Of a stretch of DNA of 64,000 nt, positions 20,674-28,494 are shown piece by piece. This DNA is from Ammonifex thiophilus. GTDB lineage: Bacteria > Bacillota > Desulfotomaculia > Desulfotomaculales > Ammonificaceae. The position numbers and the translations under genes were made by a program. The stretch lies in NCBI RefSeq assembly GCF_003368535.1, contig NZ_QSLN01000003.1:124001-188000 (forward strand), given 5' to 3'. The notes under the pieces are model-generated. The model was given only the letters and a program-made list of their open reading frames with translations, ran no database searches and had not been told where the DNA came from. Each line of letters starts with the position of its first letter. Within the stretch, counting starts at the first letter, position 1.

Positions 20674-21210
20674 CTAGCGGGTGGTTTCGGCTTCGGGAGC
20701 GGTCTCCCGCTCCTCCTTCTTCTCCTTCTGCTTCAACTCTTTACCGCCCTTTTCCTCGTCCTGGCCCCTGTCCTGAGCGAGAACCTGGCCGTTGCCGGCA
20801 TCCACCTTCACATCCACTACCTCGTTGCCGTTCTTGATCTCGACGCTGTACACCAGGTTACCGTTCTCGTTGTCCAGCGAGACACCGGTCACCTGACCAG
20901 GAACAGCCTTGAGGGCCGCAGCCTTGGCCTCGTCGGGAGTTATCTTGGCCAGCTTGGCCAGATACTGAGCCTCGGCCTGCTCGTTATCTTGCTGCAACTC
21001 GTTCACCCGGATACTGGCCGCGTAAGAAGGTTGCTGCTCCTCTACCTGGACATTCTGCTTGGACTCCACCATCGCCGACTGGGCCACTACCGGAGCAGTC
21101 CCAGCCGCAGCCCTTGCCTTGGCCAGTCCCGCTCCCGCTCCGGTCACTGCACCAACTGCAAACAACCCAGCCGCCAGATAACCCAGACACTTTTTGCTCC
21201 AATCCTTCAT
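20674..21210 (-). CDS. Secreted PepSY-domain protein
   Basis: 178 aa from the ATG at 21210 (GGAGGGAGAGG directly upstream; a longer frame from 21225 is less likely). N-terminal signal peptide with Lys-rich start (MKDWSKKC) and hydrophobic core to about residue 35. A single PepSY domain follows (about 88-145: ITPDEAKAAALKAVPGQV, VYSVEIKNGNEVVDVKVDAGNGQVL), then a Lys/Glu-rich tail. PepSY domains are often protease inhibitors or envelope sensors and commonly neighbour two-component systems. It is divergent from an OmpR/histidine-kinase pair, a likely regulator. Confidence 0.85.
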   Translation of the reverse strand: MKDWSKKCLGYLAAGLFAVGAVTGAGAGLAKARAAAGTAPVVAQSAMVESKQNVQVEEQQPSYAASIRVNELQQDNEQAEAQYLAKLAKITPDEAKAAALKAVPGQVTGVSLDNENGNLVYSVEIKNGNEVVDVKVDAGNGQVLAQDRGQDEEKGGKELKQKEKKEERETAPEAETTR

Positions 21211-21345
21211 GACCTCTCCCTCCATGATTAATTAAAATTCGGTGGCGAACCCACTTCGGGAAACGGGGGGCTTGGGTACCGCTCCCTCTACACTAGCCTC
21301 ACCTCCCTTCCCCACCGCCAGTTTAGCCCTTCGTCCTTAGAGGAC

Positions 21346-21408
21346 AATTAAAGGAAAATTAGAATTTGCTTAGAATTACCACCGCCTCCGACCAAGCGGG
21401 TTTATAAT
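21346..21408 (+). promoter_or_regulatory. Candidate response-regulator box and promoter upstream of the two-component pair
   Basis: TTAGAATT at 21359-21366 is repeated exactly at 21370-21377, an 11-base period; AATTA at 21346 and 21357 extends the same phase. A perfect TATAAT lies at 21403-21408 with no good -35. OmpR/PhoP-family regulators bind such 11-base direct repeats near weak -35 regions, so this may be an autoregulatory site, possibly shared with the divergent PepSY gene. Confidence 0.45.
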
Positions 21409-21432
21409 CGAAGAGAGCGGGAGGGATAACCG

Positions 21433-22134
21433 GTGGAGCAGGGAACCAAAAAGGCGCGCATCCTAGTGGTGGAAGACGACCGGAGCCTGGCGCGTTTTTT
21501 AGAGCTGGAATTGGGACATGAGGGATACGCCGTAGAAACGGTGGGGGACGGCTACCGGGCGTTGGTCCGAGCGACGGAAGAAGACTGGGATCTCATCCTT
21601 CTAGACATAATGCTCCCGGGAATGGACGGTTTCTCGGTGTGCCGCCGGATAAGGGAGAGGTCTTCGGTTCCGATAATCATGCTCACCGCCCGCGACGCCG
21701 TGAACGACCGCGTCCAGGGGTTGGATGCGGGGGCCGATGACTACCTCTGTAAACCCTTCGCCACCGAGGAACTCCTGGCCCGGATAAGGGCCAGACTGAG
21801 GCGGCAAAAGGAAGACGGTCCGGAGAGCGACAAAGTGGTGGTAGGCGATCTGGAGATCTGCCCCAAGACCCGGACGGTCACGCGCGGTGGCCAAAAGATC
21901 CATCTCACCAAGCGCGAGTTCGATCTCCTTCATTATCTGGCGGTAAATGCCGGAGTGGTCTTGGACCGGGAAACCATCCTCAACCGGGTATGGGGGTTTG
22001 ACTACTTTGGCAACACCAACGTAGTAGACGTTTATATTCGCTACCTGCGGGCCAAAATAGACGACCCCTTCCCGAAAAAGCTCATACACACGGTGCGCGG
22101 TGTGGGCTATGTGCTCCGGGAGGAAGAAAAATGA
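21433..22134 (+). CDS. OmpR/PhoB-family response regulator
   Basis: 233 aa. Receiver domain residues about 9-125 with acidic pocket (VEDD), phosphoacceptor in LILLDIMLPGMDG, Thr in IIMLTARD and Lys in DDYLCKPF. Winged-helix DNA-binding domain about 137-232 (LTKREFDLLHYLAVNAG, NVVDVYIRYLRAKID, HTVRGVGYVL). GTG start. Its stop overlaps the kinase ATG (ATGA), so regulator and kinase are coupled. Confidence 0.94.
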   Translation: MEQGTKKARILVVEDDRSLARFLELELGHEGYAVETVGDGYRALVRATEEDWDLILLDIMLPGMDGFSVCRRIRERSSVPIIMLTARDAVNDRVQGLDAGADDYLCKPFATEELLARIRARLRRQKEDGPESDKVVVGDLEICPKTRTVTRGGQKIHLTKREFDLLHYLAVNAGVVLDRETILNRVWGFDYFGNTNVVDVYIRYLRAKIDDPFPKKLIHTVRGVGYVLREEEK

Positions 22135-23480
22135 AAATTACCTGGCGCTTGACCCTCTGGTACACCATAGCTCTGGTATTGGTCCTGGCGGTGATTCTGG
22201 CAGCCGTTTTCTTCGGTATGAAGCATCTGCTGGTAAATCAAGCCGAGCAGGAAGTCGTTGACGCCGTGGGTAGGATCGAAGCTCTGGCCGGTACTTCCGA
22301 GGGAGGAAACGGTAGCCACGTCCATATCGACCTCGACGATCCTGAGCTTACCCAAGTGGCTGGCAGCCCCGTGCTCTGGGTGCAGATAACCGGGCCCGAC
22401 GGAGTGGTGCAGCGCTCGCGCTCTCTGGGCCAGGCGACCTTACCCTCCTACGTGGGTCCCCCTGTAGAACGGCAAATCTTCGGAGAACAGGTCATCCTTT
22501 ACGGCCGGAAACTCCCCTGGGGCTCGGTACAGGTGGCACGGCCTCTGACCCAAGAGTACCGCTTTCTTTTCAGCCTCCTGCGCCTTTCCCTGCTGCTGGA
22601 GGGGGTGGGACTCGGCTTGGCCGCCCTGGGAGGCTTAGTACTCACCCGCCTGGCGCTAGAGCCGATCAGCACCCTGACCCGGACCATGTTGAGCATAGGT
22701 CCGGAAGATCTGAACAGGCGGGTAGAGTTGCCTGGACCCAAGGACGAGCTTCGCGCCTTGGCTCAAGCTTTCAACCACATGTTGGACCAGTTGGAAGAAG
22801 GCTTTCGCAAACAAAAGGAGTTCATGGCGGCCGTTTCGCACGACCTCCGCACCCCTTTGACCGTGATAAAGAGCTATGCCGGTCTTATCTACCGCTGGGG
22901 CAAAGAAGATCCCCAAGTGGTGGCCGAAGCAGCTGCTGCCATCAACCGAGCAGCGGGGCTCATGGAGCGCTTGGTAAACGACCTTCTGCTCCTCATGCGG
23001 ATCCAATCACCGGCGGGGCTGCGCCAGGAGGAGATAGCTCTAGATGAACTGGTAAATGAAATAGTAAGCGACGCCGCAATAATAGCGGAAGGGGTCACCG
23101 TGGTTAAAAAAGAATTTCCCCGCGTGCGCGTGAGAGGAGACCGGGACTACTTGCGCCGAGCTATTTGGGCCTTGGTGGACAACGCCATCAAGTACAACCG
23201 CCCCGGAGGGCGGGTGATGGTTTCCCTCGCTGTGGTCGGTGAGGAAGCGAGGCTTGAAGTAGCGGACACAGGGGTGGGCATACCGCCCACGGAGATAAAC
23301 CGGATTTTTGACTGCTTCTATCGTTTGGACTCGGCGCGGGAGCAGGGCAAGGGCTTCGGTATCGGCCTTTGCTTGGCCAAAAGCATTGCAGAAGCCCATG
23401 GCGGGCGTATAGAGGTGAAGAGCGAACTCGGCCAGGGAAGTACCTTTACTCTGATACTCCCCTCGGCGCCAAGCCCTTAG
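22131..23480 (+). CDS. Sensor histidine kinase (HAMP-HisKA-HATPase)
   Basis: 449 aa membrane kinase paired with the preceding regulator. Two transmembrane helices (about 7-29 and 148-172) flank an extracytoplasmic sensor of about 115 residues. Then HAMP (LALEPISTLTRTMLSI), dimerisation and His box AAVSHDLRTPLTVIKSY (about 230), N box DNAIKYNRPGG, G1 ADTGVGIP, F/G2 GFGIGLCLAKSIAEAHGG. The signal is unknown; the divergent secreted PepSY protein suggests an envelope cue. Confidence 0.93.
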   Translation: MKITWRLTLWYTIALVLVLAVILAAVFFGMKHLLVNQAEQEVVDAVGRIEALAGTSEGGNGSHVHIDLDDPELTQVAGSPVLWVQITGPDGVVQRSRSLGQATLPSYVGPPVERQIFGEQVILYGRKLPWGSVQVARPLTQEYRFLFSLLRLSLLLEGVGLGLAALGGLVLTRLALEPISTLTRTMLSIGPEDLNRRVELPGPKDELRALAQAFNHMLDQLEEGFRKQKEFMAAVSHDLRTPLTVIKSYAGLIYRWGKEDPQVVAEAAAAINRAAGLMERLVNDLLLLMRIQSPAGLRQEEIALDELVNEIVSDAAIIAEGVTVVKKEFPRVRVRGDRDYLRRAIWALVDNAIKYNRPGGRVMVSLAVVGEEARLEVADTGVGIPPTEINRIFDCFYRLDSAREQGKGFGIGLCLAKSIAEAHGGRIEVKSELGQGSTFTLILPSAPSP

Positions 23481-23489
23481 GCTCCTGCC

Positions 23490-23518
23490 TTGCTGTCACC
23501 TGGCGCCTATGCCATAAT
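23490..23518 (+). promoter_or_regulatory. Candidate promoter for htpX
   Basis: TTGCTG at 23490-23495 and CATAAT at 23513-23518 with a 17-base spacer, 54 bases before the htpX ATG. Confidence 0.55.
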
Positions 23519-23571
23519 AATTTTCTAGCTGAGAGGTAAAAAAAACACCTTCCCGGAGGGATAAGGCGACG

Positions 23572-24435
23572 ATGTATCGCGTGCGCATGGTAATGCTCAT
23601 GGCTTTCCTCACAGCCATCCTGGTGCTAATAGGAAGGCTCGTAGGAGGTACGAGCGGGGCCCTAATCTTTTTCCTCATCGCGCTGGGAATAAACTTCCTC
23701 AGCTACTACTATAGCGACAGGATAGCCATAGCCATGACCGGCTCCCGTCCCTTAAGCCCATCTGAAGCCCCGGAGCTTTACGCTATTATCGAGAGACTTT
23801 GCCGGCGGGCCGGCCTTCCCATGCCCAGAGTCTATCTCACTCCTTCCCCCCAGCCCAATGCCTTCGCCACCGGGCGCAACCCGCAACACGCCGCGGTGGC
23901 GGTGACGGAGGGCTTGCTCCATTATCTTAACGAAGCAGAGATCGAAGGAGTGCTGGCACACGAGCTGGCGCACATCAAGAACCGTGACACCCTGATAGCC
24001 ACCATCGCCGCAGCTTTGGCCGGTGCTATAACCTTCATCGCCGATGTGGTGCGCTGGGGCTTTATCTTTGGCGGCTACCGGGACAGCGAAGAGGGAGGTT
24101 ATCACCCCATCGCCGCCCTGGTGCTGGCCCTGGTGGCGCCCTTCGCCGCCCTTATCATCCAGCTGGCCATATCCCGCGCTGCCGAGTTTCAGGCTGACGC
24201 TACCGGCGCGCACATCGCCGGCCGGGCAGACGGGCTGATAAGCGCCCTCTTGAAGCTGGAAAAAGCCTCGCAGCAGATACCCATGCATGTAAACCCTGCT
24301 ACCTCCCACCTCTTCATCGTTAACCCTCTTAGCGGTGAAGCCTTGGCTTCCCTCTTCAGCACTCACCCGCCCATCGCCGAGCGGGTAAAGCGTTTGCAGG
24401 CCATTCAGAGAAATTTGCACAAAATAGGGCGCTAA
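23572..24435 (+). CDS. htpX: M48-family membrane zinc metalloprotease HtpX
   Basis: 287 aa, cytosol-facing protease that degrades damaged membrane proteins. Two N-terminal membrane helices (about 5-20 and 26-45), zinc motif HELAHIKNRDT (about 126-136), further helices around 140-160 and 182-200, and the third ligand region in RAAEFQADATGAHIAG. C-terminal LFSTHPPIAERVKRL is typical. ATG after GGAGGGATAAGG. Confidence 0.93.
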   Translation: MYRVRMVMLMAFLTAILVLIGRLVGGTSGALIFFLIALGINFLSYYYSDRIAIAMTGSRPLSPSEAPELYAIIERLCRRAGLPMPRVYLTPSPQPNAFATGRNPQHAAVAVTEGLLHYLNEAEIEGVLAHELAHIKNRDTLIATIAAALAGAITFIADVVRWGFIFGGYRDSEEGGYHPIAALVLALVAPFAALIIQLAISRAAEFQADATGAHIAGRADGLISALLKLEKASQQIPMHVNPATSHLFIVNPLSGEALASLFSTHPPIAERVKRLQAIQRNLHKIGR

Positions 24436-24492
24436 CCTAGAGAATCGCCACGAAAGCTTTTGGAATCTCGATCAAGCTCTTATTTTGACTGC

Positions 24493-24521
24493 TTGACTCT
24501 TCTAGCTACCCTTGTTAAAAT
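24493..24521 (+). promoter_or_regulatory. Strong promoter for the aprBA operon
   Basis: TTGACT at 24493-24498, TAAAAT at 24516-24521, 17-base spacer; a second TTGACT overlaps upstream at 24485-24490. Transcription would begin near 24528, leaving a leader of about 130 bases before aprB in which I see no recognised riboswitch. Confidence 0.75.
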
Positions 24522-24656
24522 AACCACAAACACAAAGTCTGGCGGGTGGGATACTTACTCTGGGGAGGTGATATTAAGAGAGCGTGAGAGAAATCCTGGC
24601 TAGTCAAGGAGATTACCATTGAAGTCCAGCGATCACCACGAAAAGGAGGTTGAGTT

Positions 24657-25100
24657 ATGCCCGCCTATGTAATCACCGAAAAGTGCGACGGCTGCAAAGG
24701 TCAGGACAAGACGGCCTGCATGTACATCTGCCCCAACGACCTCATGGTACTCGACAAGGAGCGCATGAAGGCCTACCAGCGCGATCCCCAGATGTGCTGG
24801 GAGTGCCTGTGCTGCGGTAAGATCTGCCCACAGCAGGCCATCGACTTGAGGGGCTACGCCGATTTCGTACCCATGGGCTCCAAGTGCGTACCTCTCCGCG
24901 GCTCCCAGGATATCATGTGGACCATCCAGTTCCGCGACGGCGAAATCAAGCGCTTCAAGTTCCCTATCCGCACCACACCGGAAGGCTCTGCTCAGCCCGA
25001 CGGCGGGTTCGGGCCCGGCAAAGCCGATGACATCAACAGCATCTACCTTTTCACCGAACCCGATTCCACGGGTGTAGAAATTCCCACCCTTAAGAAGTAA
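24657..25100 (+). CDS. aprB: Adenylylsulfate (APS) reductase beta subunit
   Basis: 147 aa electron-transfer subunit of APS reductase, which reduces adenosine-5'-phosphosulfate to sulfite and AMP in sulfate respiration. Two [4Fe-4S] sites: CDGCKGQDKTACMYIC with CP..., and CWECLCCGKICPQQAI. C-terminal tail after residue 105 wraps the alpha subunit. ATG after AAAGGAGG. The aprA gene begins 20 bases downstream. Codon choice is strongly biased, as expected for an abundant protein. Confidence 0.96.
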   Translation: MPAYVITEKCDGCKGQDKTACMYICPNDLMVLDKERMKAYQRDPQMCWECLCCGKICPQQAIDLRGYADFVPMGSKCVPLRGSQDIMWTIQFRDGEIKRFKFPIRTTPEGSAQPDGGFGPGKADDINSIYLFTEPDSTGVEIPTLKK

Positions 25101-25120
25101 CGCAAAGGAGGTCAGGAAGA

Positions 25121-27028
25121 ATGCCGGTACCGAACTTTGAAACGGTAGAAGTTACCACCGACCTCTTGATCCTGGGCGGCGGCATGGCCGGTTGCGGTGC
25201 CACGGTAGAGGCCTGTCACTGGGCCAAGAAGTACGGTCTTAAGGTGACGGTAGTGGACAAGGCGGCCCTCGATCGCAGCGGTGCCGTGGCCATGGGTCTG
25301 TCCGCCATCAACCTCTACCTCAACATGAAGGGTGGCGAGCGGACGCCGGAAGACTTCGTCCGCTACGTCCGCAATGACCTCATGGGTATCTGCCGTGAGG
25401 ACGTGGTCTACAACATCGGGCGGCACGTCGACTCCACCGTGCACCTGTTTGAAAAGTGGGGTCTCCCCATTTGGCGTGACGAAGAGGGCAAGCCCATCCG
25501 CTCCGGCGCCTGGCAGGTGATGATCAGCGGCGAGTCCTACAAGATCATCGTGGCCGAAGCGGCCAAGAACGCGCTCAAGGAGCTCGGGGACAAGGGCGAG
25601 CTTTACGAGCGCGTGTTTATTATGGAGCCGCTGCTCGACGGCGACCGGATCGCGGGTGCGGTGGGCTTCAGCGTGCGCGAGCCCAAGATCTACGTCTTCA
25701 AGGCCAAGGCCGTGGTTTGCAACATGGGTGGTGCGGTGCACGTCTTCCGGCCACGCTCTCAGGGCGAAGGCTTCGGCCGTTCCTGGTACCCGCCGTTTAA
25801 CTCCGGCGCGAGCTTCTACTTCACCGCCCGCGCGGGTGCGGAGCAGACCTGCCAGGAAGTGCGCTTCATCCCCGTGCGCTTCAAGGATGCGTACGGCCCG
25901 GTAGGCGCCTGGTTCCTGCTCTTCAAGTCCCGCGCCACCAACACCATGGGCGAGGAGTACACGGTCACCCGCAAGAAGGAGCTCGAGCCGTGGGAGCCCT
26001 ACGCTTCGGCTAAGCCCTTGCCGGCCAACCTCCGTAACTACCAGGGCATGCTGGAGGTGCTGGAAGGCAAGGATCCGCTCCTGATGCGGACGGAGGAGGC
26101 CATCGCCAACCTCGCCGCCGCCTACAAGGACGACGAGAAGGCCTTCAAGAAGAAGATGAAGCAGCTGGAGAGCGAGGCTTGGGAGGACTTCCTCGACATG
26201 ACCATCGCCCAGGCCAACCTGTGGGCGGCCATGAACATCCGTCCGGAGCAGAGCCCGTCGGAGATCGCCGCCGCGGAGCCCTACTTCATCGGCTCCCACT
26301 CCGGCGCTTCCGGCGCCTGGGTCTCCGGTCCGGAGGATGTGCAGACCGAGGAGTCCAAGAAGGACTATTGCTGGGGCTACTGCAACATGACCACGGTGAA
26401 GGGCCTCTTCGCAGCCGGCGACGCTTCGGGCGCCTCCCCGCACAAGTTCTCCTCCGGTTCCTTCACTGAGGGTCGTATTGCCGCCAAGTCGGCCATCAAG
26501 TTCATTCTGGAGAACAACACCCAGCCCAACGTGGACATGGCTAAGGTGGAAGAGTTCAAGAAGTGGCTCCTGCGGCCCTTCGAGATCTTCGAGCAGTACA
26601 AGGACTACGCCACCACGCCGGAGGTCAACCCGCACTACATCCTGCCGCGGCAGTACCTCTTCCGCCTGCAGAAGATCATGGACGAGTACGCCGGCGGCTG
26701 GGGTTCCAACTTCACCACCAACAAGTACAAGCTCGAGCGGGCGCTGCAGCTCCTCCAGTGGCTGAAGGAGGACGGCGAGAAGATGATCGCCCGCGACCTG
26801 CACGAGCTCATGCGGGTGTGCGAGAACGTGCAGCGCACCATGCAGGCGGAAGCACACGTCCGGGCGATGCTCTTCCGCGAGGAGACACGGTGGCCCGGCT
26901 ACTACTTCCGCGCCGACTTCCCCAAGATGGACGAGCAGAACTGGAAGTGCTTCGTCAACCTGCGCTGGGATCCCAACACCGGCGAGTGGTCGGTCTTCAA
27001 GCGCCCCGTTCACAACATCATTCCCTAA
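25121..27028 (+). CDS. aprA: Adenylylsulfate (APS) reductase alpha subunit
   Basis: 635 aa flavoprotein catalytic subunit of APS reductase, fumarate-reductase fold. FAD site LILGGGMAGCGA with DKAALDRSGAVAMGLSAIN (about residues 10-65); active-site region GSHSGASGAW (about 390) and FAAGDASGASPHKFSSGSF. Full length. G/C-ending codons dominate, which also creates a long antisense open frame. Electrons are expected from the Qmo complex encoded next. Confidence 0.97.
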   Translation: MPVPNFETVEVTTDLLILGGGMAGCGATVEACHWAKKYGLKVTVVDKAALDRSGAVAMGLSAINLYLNMKGGERTPEDFVRYVRNDLMGICREDVVYNIGRHVDSTVHLFEKWGLPIWRDEEGKPIRSGAWQVMISGESYKIIVAEAAKNALKELGDKGELYERVFIMEPLLDGDRIAGAVGFSVREPKIYVFKAKAVVCNMGGAVHVFRPRSQGEGFGRSWYPPFNSGASFYFTARAGAEQTCQEVRFIPVRFKDAYGPVGAWFLLFKSRATNTMGEEYTVTRKKELEPWEPYASAKPLPANLRNYQGMLEVLEGKDPLLMRTEEAIANLAAAYKDDEKAFKKKMKQLESEAWEDFLDMTIAQANLWAAMNIRPEQSPSEIAAAEPYFIGSHSGASGAWVSGPEDVQTEESKKDYCWGYCNMTTVKGLFAAGDASGASPHKFSSGSFTEGRIAAKSAIKFILENNTQPNVDMAKVEEFKKWLLRPFEIFEQYKDYATTPEVNPHYILPRQYLFRLQKIMDEYAGGWGSNFTTNKYKLERALQLLQWLKEDGEKMIARDLHELMRVCENVQRTMQAEAHVRAMLFREETRWPGYYFRADFPKMDEQNWKCFVNLRWDPNTGEWSVFKRPVHNIIP

Positions 27029-27038
27029 GCAGATCTCA

Positions 27039-27085
27039 AGTGGCGGGCAGGGAAAGTGGCGGCTCGCCCGCCACTTTCCTTTTTC
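27039..27085 (+). terminator. Terminator after aprA with an alternative overlapping stem
   Basis: Perfect 12-base stem 27051-27062 with 27068-27079 followed by TTTTT. An upstream copy of the left arm (27039-27049, AAGTGGCGGGC) can instead pair exactly with 27066-27076. The two structures are mutually exclusive. Confidence 0.85.
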
Positions 27086-27212
27086 TTGCATCGGTATTGC
27101 GCTAAGTCCCACTATCACTTTTTGCGCTTATACAGCAGGAGAACTCCCCTCCTTCGTCGAAATTTAATCAAACGAAAGTACTCAATATCGTTTTTACAGA
27201 GGAGGAAAAGTG

Positions 27213-27245
27213 ATGCTGAGAGGGACGGTGATAAGGCGTGGGTAG
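27213..27245 (+). CDS. Candidate leader ORF overlapping the qmoA start
   Basis: ATG at 27213 lies 7 bases after a perfect AGGAGG and encodes MLRGTVIRRG then stop (TAG, 27243-27245). It runs across the qmoA GTG at 27238 in another frame. qmoA itself has only a weak SD, so reinitiation after this mini-ORF could drive its translation. The peptide need have no function. Confidence 0.45.
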   Translation: MLRGTVIRRG

Positions 27246-28488
27246 CCAGAACGTGCTGGTAGTAGGCGGCGGCATAAGTGGCATCACCGCAGCCGTCGAA
27301 GTGGCCGAAGCCAGCCAAGGAGAAGTCTACCTGGTGGAAAAGCGCCCTTACTTGGGCGGAAGGGTGACTCAACTTAACCAGTACTTCCCCAAGCTCTGCC
27401 CCCCCAACTGCGGCCTGGAGATCAACTTTAAGCGCATCAAGAATAATCCCCGCATCCACGTTTACACCCTAGCCCAGGTGGAAGAAATTAAGGGCGAAGA
27501 GGGTAATTTTGAGGTCAAGGTAAAGATCAATCCGCGTTACGTGACAGCTGCCTGTACAGCTTGTGGCAAGTGTGTAGAGGTGTGTCCGGCAGAAAGGCCC
27601 AACGAGTTTAATTATAACCTAGATAAGACCAAAGCCATCTACCTTCCCCATATTTTTGCTTTTCCCTATAAGTATGTCATAGATATGCAATTCTGCCAGG
27701 GCACTTCTTGCAGCAAGTGTGCGGAAGTCTGCCCGGTAAAGGCAGTAGACCTCAACATGCAGCCGGAGACCCTCACCCTGCAAGTGGGAGCCATCATCTG
27801 GGCCACCGGTTGGGATCCTTATGACATCACCAAGCTGGAAAAGTACGGGGCAGGTCGCTACCCCAACGTGATCACCAACGTGATGATGGAGCGCCTGGCC
27901 AGCAAGGACGGCCCTACGGGTGGACAGATCTTGCGCCCTTCCGACGGCAAGCCTGCCAAGAAAATAGCCTTCGTACAGTGCGCCGGCTCGCGCGACGAAA
28001 ACCATCTCCCCTATTGTTCTACCGTGTGCTGTCTGGCCTCGCTCAAGCAGGCCCTTTACGTCAAGGAGCGAGATCCGGAAGCGCAGGTTTACTTCTTCTT
28101 CATTGACATCCGGGCACTGGGCCGCTACGAAGACTTCTTCAACCGAGCCAAAAACGAGGCTAACATCACCTTCATAAAGGGTAAGGTGGGCGAGATCACC
28201 GAGGATCCTGCCACTAAGGACCTCACCCTCAAAGTGGAAGATCAAAGTGAAGGGAAGCTCATAAGTGAAACCTTCGACCTGGTGGTATTGGCCACCGGCA
28301 TGATGCCCACCACCAAGATCAACCCGCCGCCGGCCCGGGTGGCGCTGGATAAAGACGGCTTTATCCTCAATGAAACCCCGGGCATTTACGGCGCCGGCTG
28401 CGTAACCAGGCCGGTAGAAGTGGCGGCTGCCGTGCAAGAAGCTACTGCGGCTGCTTTGCGGGCGCTTCAGTCCATAAGGGGGAGGTAA
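27238..28488 (+). CDS. qmoA: Quinone-interacting membrane-bound oxidoreductase subunit QmoA
   Basis: 416 aa HdrA-like flavoprotein. FAD-binding GGGISGITAAVEVAE (about 8-22), YLGGRVTQLN, CPPNCG, and two ferredoxin-type sites (CTACGKCVEVC, CQGTSCSKCAEVC). Part of the Qmo complex passing menaquinol electrons to APS reductase. The GTG at 27238 is the only start between an in-frame TAA at 27232 and the conserved N-terminus. Six bases separate it from qmoB. Confidence 0.93.
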   Translation: MGSQNVLVVGGGISGITAAVEVAEASQGEVYLVEKRPYLGGRVTQLNQYFPKLCPPNCGLEINFKRIKNNPRIHVYTLAQVEEIKGEEGNFEVKVKINPRYVTAACTACGKCVEVCPAERPNEFNYNLDKTKAIYLPHIFAFPYKYVIDMQFCQGTSCSKCAEVCPVKAVDLNMQPETLTLQVGAIIWATGWDPYDITKLEKYGAGRYPNVITNVMMERLASKDGPTGGQILRPSDGKPAKKIAFVQCAGSRDENHLPYCSTVCCLASLKQALYVKERDPEAQVYFFFIDIRALGRYEDFFNRAKNEANITFIKGKVGEITEDPATKDLTLKVEDQSEGKLISETFDLVVLATGMMPTTKINPPPARVALDKDGFILNETPGIYGAGCVTRPVEVAAAVQEATAAALRALQSIRGR

Positions 28489-28494
28489 GGTACC

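Noticed and set aside
24522-24656. Leader peptide or riboswitch in the apr leader
   Set aside because: An SD-like GGGGAGGTG occurs near 24560, but no standard start codon is properly spaced from it and no known RNA motif was recognised.
25112-27118. 668-residue open frame on the minus strand opposite aprA
   Set aside because: It mirrors aprA, whose G/C-ending codons keep the antisense frame open. It has no SD, no recognisable domain and low-complexity Leu/Val/Gly composition.
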